Source: CAITWD01 sp963842065 (GTDB lineage Bacteria; Actinomycetota; Thermoleophilia; Miltoncostaeales; Miltoncostaeaceae). Taken from it: DNA of 64,000 nucleotides. The notes under the pieces were generated by a model. It did no database searches. It was not told the origin of the DNA and worked only from the letters and a program-made list of their open reading frames with translations. Where the stretch lies: assembly GCA_963842065.1 (NCBI GenBank), contig CAWJEW010000006.1, forward strand, positions 310,001 through 374,000. The letters run 5' to 3'. The position numbers and the translations under genes were made by a program. Positions 60,890 through 64,000 of the stretch are shown here, one piece after another (within the stretch, counting starts at the first letter, position 1; every line of letters begins with the position of its first letter).

Positions 60890-61346
60890 ACCGCCGCGAC
60901 TATCCGAGTAACGATGGGCTTGATCACGTCCTGGCCGATGCCCGGCAAGCCCGGAACGGAGCGGTAGGCGTGGGTCTGTTCGAGAAGGAAGAGTCGAAGG
61001 ACCTCCCGGCGCGCACCGACGCTTGGAGTCGGTCGATGTCGGCCAGATCCTCATCGCCTGTCCGGATGCTGATGGGTGCCCCACAGTAGAAGCAGCGGCC
61101 CTGTGGGTAGCCGCCGAGCGCCGCGCGAGCGCCGATGATCTGAGGACGCCGACCGGTGAGGCTGCGTTTGGGCACGATCAGCTCGCCGTCCGGTTCATAC
61201 GCCACGGCCAGCAACCGCGCAATGCAGGCGGACTGGCCGCGAGCATCCGCGACCTGAAAACCCGCAGCGCCTGCCCTGCCGCTCGCAACGGACCCAGTCC
61301 CGAGGTAGTTCTTCCGGTGCCGCTGGGGAACCAGTCGGCGTGCCAC
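60890..61346 (-). pseudogene. HNH-endonuclease-like remnant
   Basis: Reads YPQGRCFYCGAPISIRTGDE, then DLADIDRLQ, resembling the CxxC and D(V/I)DH start of an HNH fold in which the His is replaced. The later CNxG part is unrecognisable. A weak and decayed match. Confidence 0.4.
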
Positions 61347-61799
61347 ACGTTCGGCTCAACCTCGTAAACCAGAAGTGTGAAGCCGCGCTTGGCAAATCGC
61401 TCCTTGAGTTGCTGGAGCTGCGAGTCGGCAGCCTCGACGTCCTCTTCGCCTGGGGGGGCGCCCACCAATTCGTCAAGCACGTCGGCGAGCTTCGTCGCGG
61501 CCTCCTCCGCCGAGGCCCCTGGGTCTGGACCCTTTCGCCTGTCGCGAGCGCCGCCGCCCAGTTGCCAACGCCCTCAGGAGGGTCGTTGCGCGCACGCGAC
61601 GTACCGGTCGCGCTGACGCTCGTGACCACGATTCACGGGAGCCTGCGATCCTCAAGATCCTTGAGGCGCGGACTCGTCAATTCGGTGACCTCCTCGACAT
61701 CCCGCAAAGTCCGCCAGCCTGTGCCGGATCTTGCGCTGCTGTTCGTGTTCGCTCATGGAGTCTTCCTCTCACGGACAGACCCCTCGGGTAAACGACCGT

Positions 61800-62060
61800 C
61801 GTCAGTTTGAGATCCGGCCCTCGGCATTGCGCCGCCGCTACACGCAGGCGCAGACACCTGTCGGACCGGCCCCGCTGCGTTGGCACGACCTGCGGCACGC
61901 CTGCGGCTCGCTGCTCGCCGCCAACGCCGTGGACTGAGTGACCATCCAGGCGGTCATGGGCACAGCGCCCTCGCGACTACCGGGCGCTACCTGCAGGCGT
62001 GACCCGCATCCGTGCAGGCGGCGGCGTTCACGCGTGCCTTCGAGCCCGCGCTGGCGGGTT
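61800..62060 (+). pseudogene. Tyrosine integrase C-terminal remnant (II)
   Basis: ALRRRYTQAQTPVGPAPLRW, HDLRHACGSLLAANAVD, TGA stop, then VTIQAVMG and in another frame GHSALATTGRYLQA and AAAFTRAFEPA. Same integrase type as remnants I and III, with stops and a frameshift. Confidence 0.75.
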
Positions 62061-62333
62061 CTGGATCAGCGACAACCGCCGGGGCGCTCGGGTCGGTCTG
62101 AGTCGGGCTCAGACACCGCACCGGCGCAGCGGCACGGCGGCCTCCGGGGCGAGGGCCTGGTGGCCGTCGTCGATCCGCTACGACAGCAACGCGTTCGCCA
62201 TGCTCGGCGTACAAAGGCGGCCCCTAGCGCGGGTTTATCGGACGATGAGACCCGGGCGTTTACTGATGACGCCTCCTCCGGCGACCACGACCGTCTGATC
62301 AGGGCGGTCCTGCAGAACTTCGAATGTCGTCCG

Positions 62334-62819
62334 ATGAGCTACGACCCTGGCTTGCTGCCGACCACACAGATACTCGCCGACATGGCGGCGATCGAGAGGG
62401 TGCTTCGCGCGCGTGACGTCATCCGCACGAACAACCTGATTGGAGACATTGCTGAGTCTGTCGTTCACGCGCACTACGGCGGTACGCGCGGGAGTCTCAA
62501 TCAGGCCGGGTGGGATGTACTGACGCAGGAGGGCGAGCGCCTTCAGGTCAGGGGAATGCGGCAGACAGGCACAAACAGACGCACCCGTCTCGGCGTGATC
62601 CGCGGCAGCAACTACGACGCGCTTGTCGTCGTGGTCCTGGACGAAGACTACCGTGTGGCCGAGGTGCTGCGTCTTGGACGGGAGACCGTTGAGGAGCTGT
62701 TCACGCACAACGACTACGTCAATGCGCGGCAGCCTTACGTGACCCGTGCGCTCCGCACATACCCCGGCGTTCATGTCTTGGAACTCTCCGACGCGCTTAT
62801 AGACGCAACGCCAACCTGA
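62334..62819 (+). CDS. PD-(D/E)XK-like hypothetical protein
   Basis: 161 aa from ATG 62334. NLIGDIAESVVHAHYGG, then GWDVLTQEGERLQVRGMRQT and SNYDALVVVVLDEDYRVAEV: a Glu, then D-x(n)-LQVR in place of ExK, as in restriction-like folds of the DUF6998 sort. Might be a solitary nuclease, or the domain may be inactive. Lies between two integrase remnants. Confidence 0.5.
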   Translation: MSYDPGLLPTTQILADMAAIERVLRARDVIRTNNLIGDIAESVVHAHYGGTRGSLNQAGWDVLTQEGERLQVRGMRQTGTNRRTRLGVIRGSNYDALVVVVLDEDYRVAEVLRLGRETVEELFTHNDYVNARQPYVTRALRTYPGVHVLELSDALIDATPT

Positions 62820-62849
62820 GCTGACCCAGGTCGGCGGAGCCCCATGGCA

Positions 62850-63150
62850 TCACCTCGCCCAGCTGGTGTTCTCCAACGCATTCGACAGAACGCTCGACAG
62901 CTCGGCGCTGCGCCGCCGCTGCCGGAGCGCGCAGGATGCCGCTGGCCCGCGTCCGCTCCGCTGGCACCTGCGGCACACCTACGGCTCGCTGCAGGCCGCG
63001 TCGGGAGTTGACCTGGTGACAATCCACAGGCTGTGATGCGCCAAAGCGTGCGTGAGACGATCGGGCGTCACCTTCATGCGCGACTCGAATCGGACCAGGC
63101 CGCGGTGTCCACGCGTGCGTTCGAGCCGTCGCCTGCAGGACCTGGCTGAG
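62850..63150 (+). pseudogene. Tyrosine integrase C-terminal remnant (III)
   Basis: VFSNAFDRTLDSSALRRRCR, PLRWHLRHTYGSLQAASGVD, LVTIHRL then stop; frameshifted continuation HLHARLESDQAAVSTRAFEP. Adjacent to a tRNA-Gly 3' half. Confidence 0.75.
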
Positions 63151-63215
63151 CGTCAACGACCGGAACGCTGCAGCCGGTGTGAATCGGTCTGAGAAGGCGG
63201 GGGCGCGTCAGGTCG

Positions 63216-63263
63216 TGCGGGACACGGGACTCGGACCCGCGACATTCAACTTGGAAGGCTGGA
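63216..63263 (-). other. tRNA-Gly(TCC) 3' half, attachment-site scar
   Basis: Minus strand: anticodon loop CTTCCAA, then T arm GCGGG TCCGAGT CCCGT and acceptor strand GTCCCGC plus A. The 5' half is missing and the anticodon stem is imperfect. Lies next to integrase remnant III. Confidence 0.65.
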
Positions 63264-63397
63264 TGCGTTGTGACGACGGCGGATGCCGGAGTTTGGGCTG
63301 AATTCACCCCTGCCCCACGGAACCAGACCGCGCTACTGGCCCGTCTGCACGGGCTGCGAAGTAGCCCTGGTGTTCAACACACCGAACGGACCTCGTC

Positions 63398-64000
63398 ATG
63401 AAAGCTTTGAATCGCACGAGCCGCTGGGCGGCGGTCGGAGCCCCTGCGGGAATCGCGGTTGCTGGTGGTGCGGTTGCACTCATGGCCACCGCCTCGTCCT
63501 CGCCGCAGACGATCACGGCCTGCATACCTCCCGACAGGAACGCGGTTGCGTACATCGCAAGCCCACGCGGGCCGTGTCCGAACGGCGAGGCGCAGCTGTC
63601 CTAGAGCGTGACTGGCCCGCGTGGCCCGAAGGGTCGACCCGAACCGATCGGCCCAACAGGCGCCACAGGTGCTACCTGCCCCAAGGGTGCACGGGGTGCG
63701 ACCGGCGCGACAGGTGCCACCGGCGCAACTGGACCAAGCGCGGCGTCGAGTTCCACGACCGTCGTGACAGCTGGCGCTGCCGGCATTGGCACGGTCACGG
63801 AACCTTGCCCTGCCGGTCAGGTTGCAATCGCTGGAGGCGGTAGCGACCCCAGGACGGGTGGGTACGTCAACGGGTCATTCCCGAGCGTCGAGGGAACCGC
63901 AGTCACCAGCGGACAGCAGGCAAACGGCTGGACGGTGGAGTTCCAAAACATCGCCGTCGCCGACGTCATCACGGCATACGCCGTCTGCTGGTCGTCGTAC
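63398..64000 (+). pseudogene. Collagen-like secreted protein with in-frame amber, runs off window
   Basis: Signal peptide (WAAVGAPAGIAVAGGAVALM), CIPPDRNAVAYIASPRGPCP, NGEAQLS, then TAG at 63602-63604. The frame continues without further stops: SVTGPRGPKGRPEPIGPTGA, Gly-x-y repeats (GARGATGATGATGATGPS) and a C-terminal head (FPSVEGTAVTSGQQANGW) to the window end. Relatives have Trp in QLSW at the stop, so a TGG to TAG change fits. Confidence 0.75.

Larger units (their letters stand above)
60568..62333. other. Decayed region, no intact gene
   Basis: About 1.8 kb of broken frames: HNH-like remnant on the minus strand (60890-61346), a minus-strand piece near 61270-61480 (LDELVGAPPGEEDVEAADSQ), and integrase remnant II (61800-62060). 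No uninterrupted gene found. Confidence 0.5.

Noticed and set aside
61473..61810. Small frames such as the minus-strand MSEHEQQRKIRHRLA start near 61756, like an IS transposase N-terminus.
   Set aside because: The match is under 20 residues and the frame breaks at once; too little to call an element.
34516..64000. UAG recoding, suggested by two in-frame amber codons at conserved positions.
   Set aside because: TAG is an ordinary stop of panB, panD, fur and others here, and the CtaG-like gene also carries a frameshift; two nonsense mutations explain it.
1..64000. CRISPR array.
   Set aside because: No regularly spaced direct repeats of 25-40 bp with unique spacers; the only tandem repeats are the rpsA tail and collagen-like coding repeats.

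Overview
The window is high-GC DNA from an actinobacterium (Actinomycetota). Reasons: housekeeping gene content and order (panC-panD-panB; uvrB-uvrA; rpsA-coaE; polA), many GTG/TTG starts, and a repeated promoter style in which a TANNNT -10 box lies 6-7 nt before the start codon (leaderless mRNA) at fur, uvrB, polA, mntR and the HEPN gene. A Thermoleophilia-like lineage is my guess from the look of several proteins; it is not proven here.

1-19451 is an ordinary chromosomal core: uracil-DNA glycosylase (cut by the window edge), pantothenate operon, a Fur-family regulator, fumarase, an M20 peptidase, uvrA and uvrB, a glyoxalase, a lytic transglycosylase, coaE, ribosomal protein S1, two small genes, polA, NAD-malic enzyme and tRNA-Leu(CAA).

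19392-59138 is a ~39.7-kb genomic island in the 3' end of that tRNA-Leu. A 60-bp segment of the tRNA (58/60 identical) is repeated at 59079-59138, directly after a tyrosine recombinase gene. The right end carries a compact replication and integration module with 4-nt start/stop overlaps: wHTH protein, small coiled coil, Prim-Pol, AAA+ ATPase with an iteron-like cluster in its 3' end, HTH protein; then XRE repressor, Xis-like HTH and integrase. I found no capsid, terminase, relaxase or FtsK/TraB genes, so it looks like a replicating integrative element or phage satellite rather than a full prophage or ICE. Cargo includes a HEPN (Hypoth_Ymh) protein and a GIY-YIG nuclease by the left end, a frameshifted GGDEF-EAL protein, MntR/MntH, a CDF exporter, SCO/DoxX-like/CtaG genes, TetR/OsmC, a DUF433/DUF5615 toxin-antitoxin pair and an SDH-type Clp-fold protease operon.

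The island has collected insertion sequences whose exact ends and target duplications can be read: IS3 (inside a small gene), IS982 (inside a methyltransferase gene), IS1634-like (inside the toxin gene) and IS21 (inside a dispersed repeat, itself split by an IS1182). Several fragments of tRNA 3' ends (Phe, Gly, two Arg) and three decayed integrases point to repeated rounds of island gain and decay.

59139-64000 begins with an arm arrangement like that inside the left end, suggesting a second, decayed tandem element. It holds a zinc-ribbon protein, a DUF4232 secreted protein, decayed HNH and integrase genes, a probable PD-(D/E)XK-type protein and a collagen-like gene with an in-frame amber codon that runs off the window.
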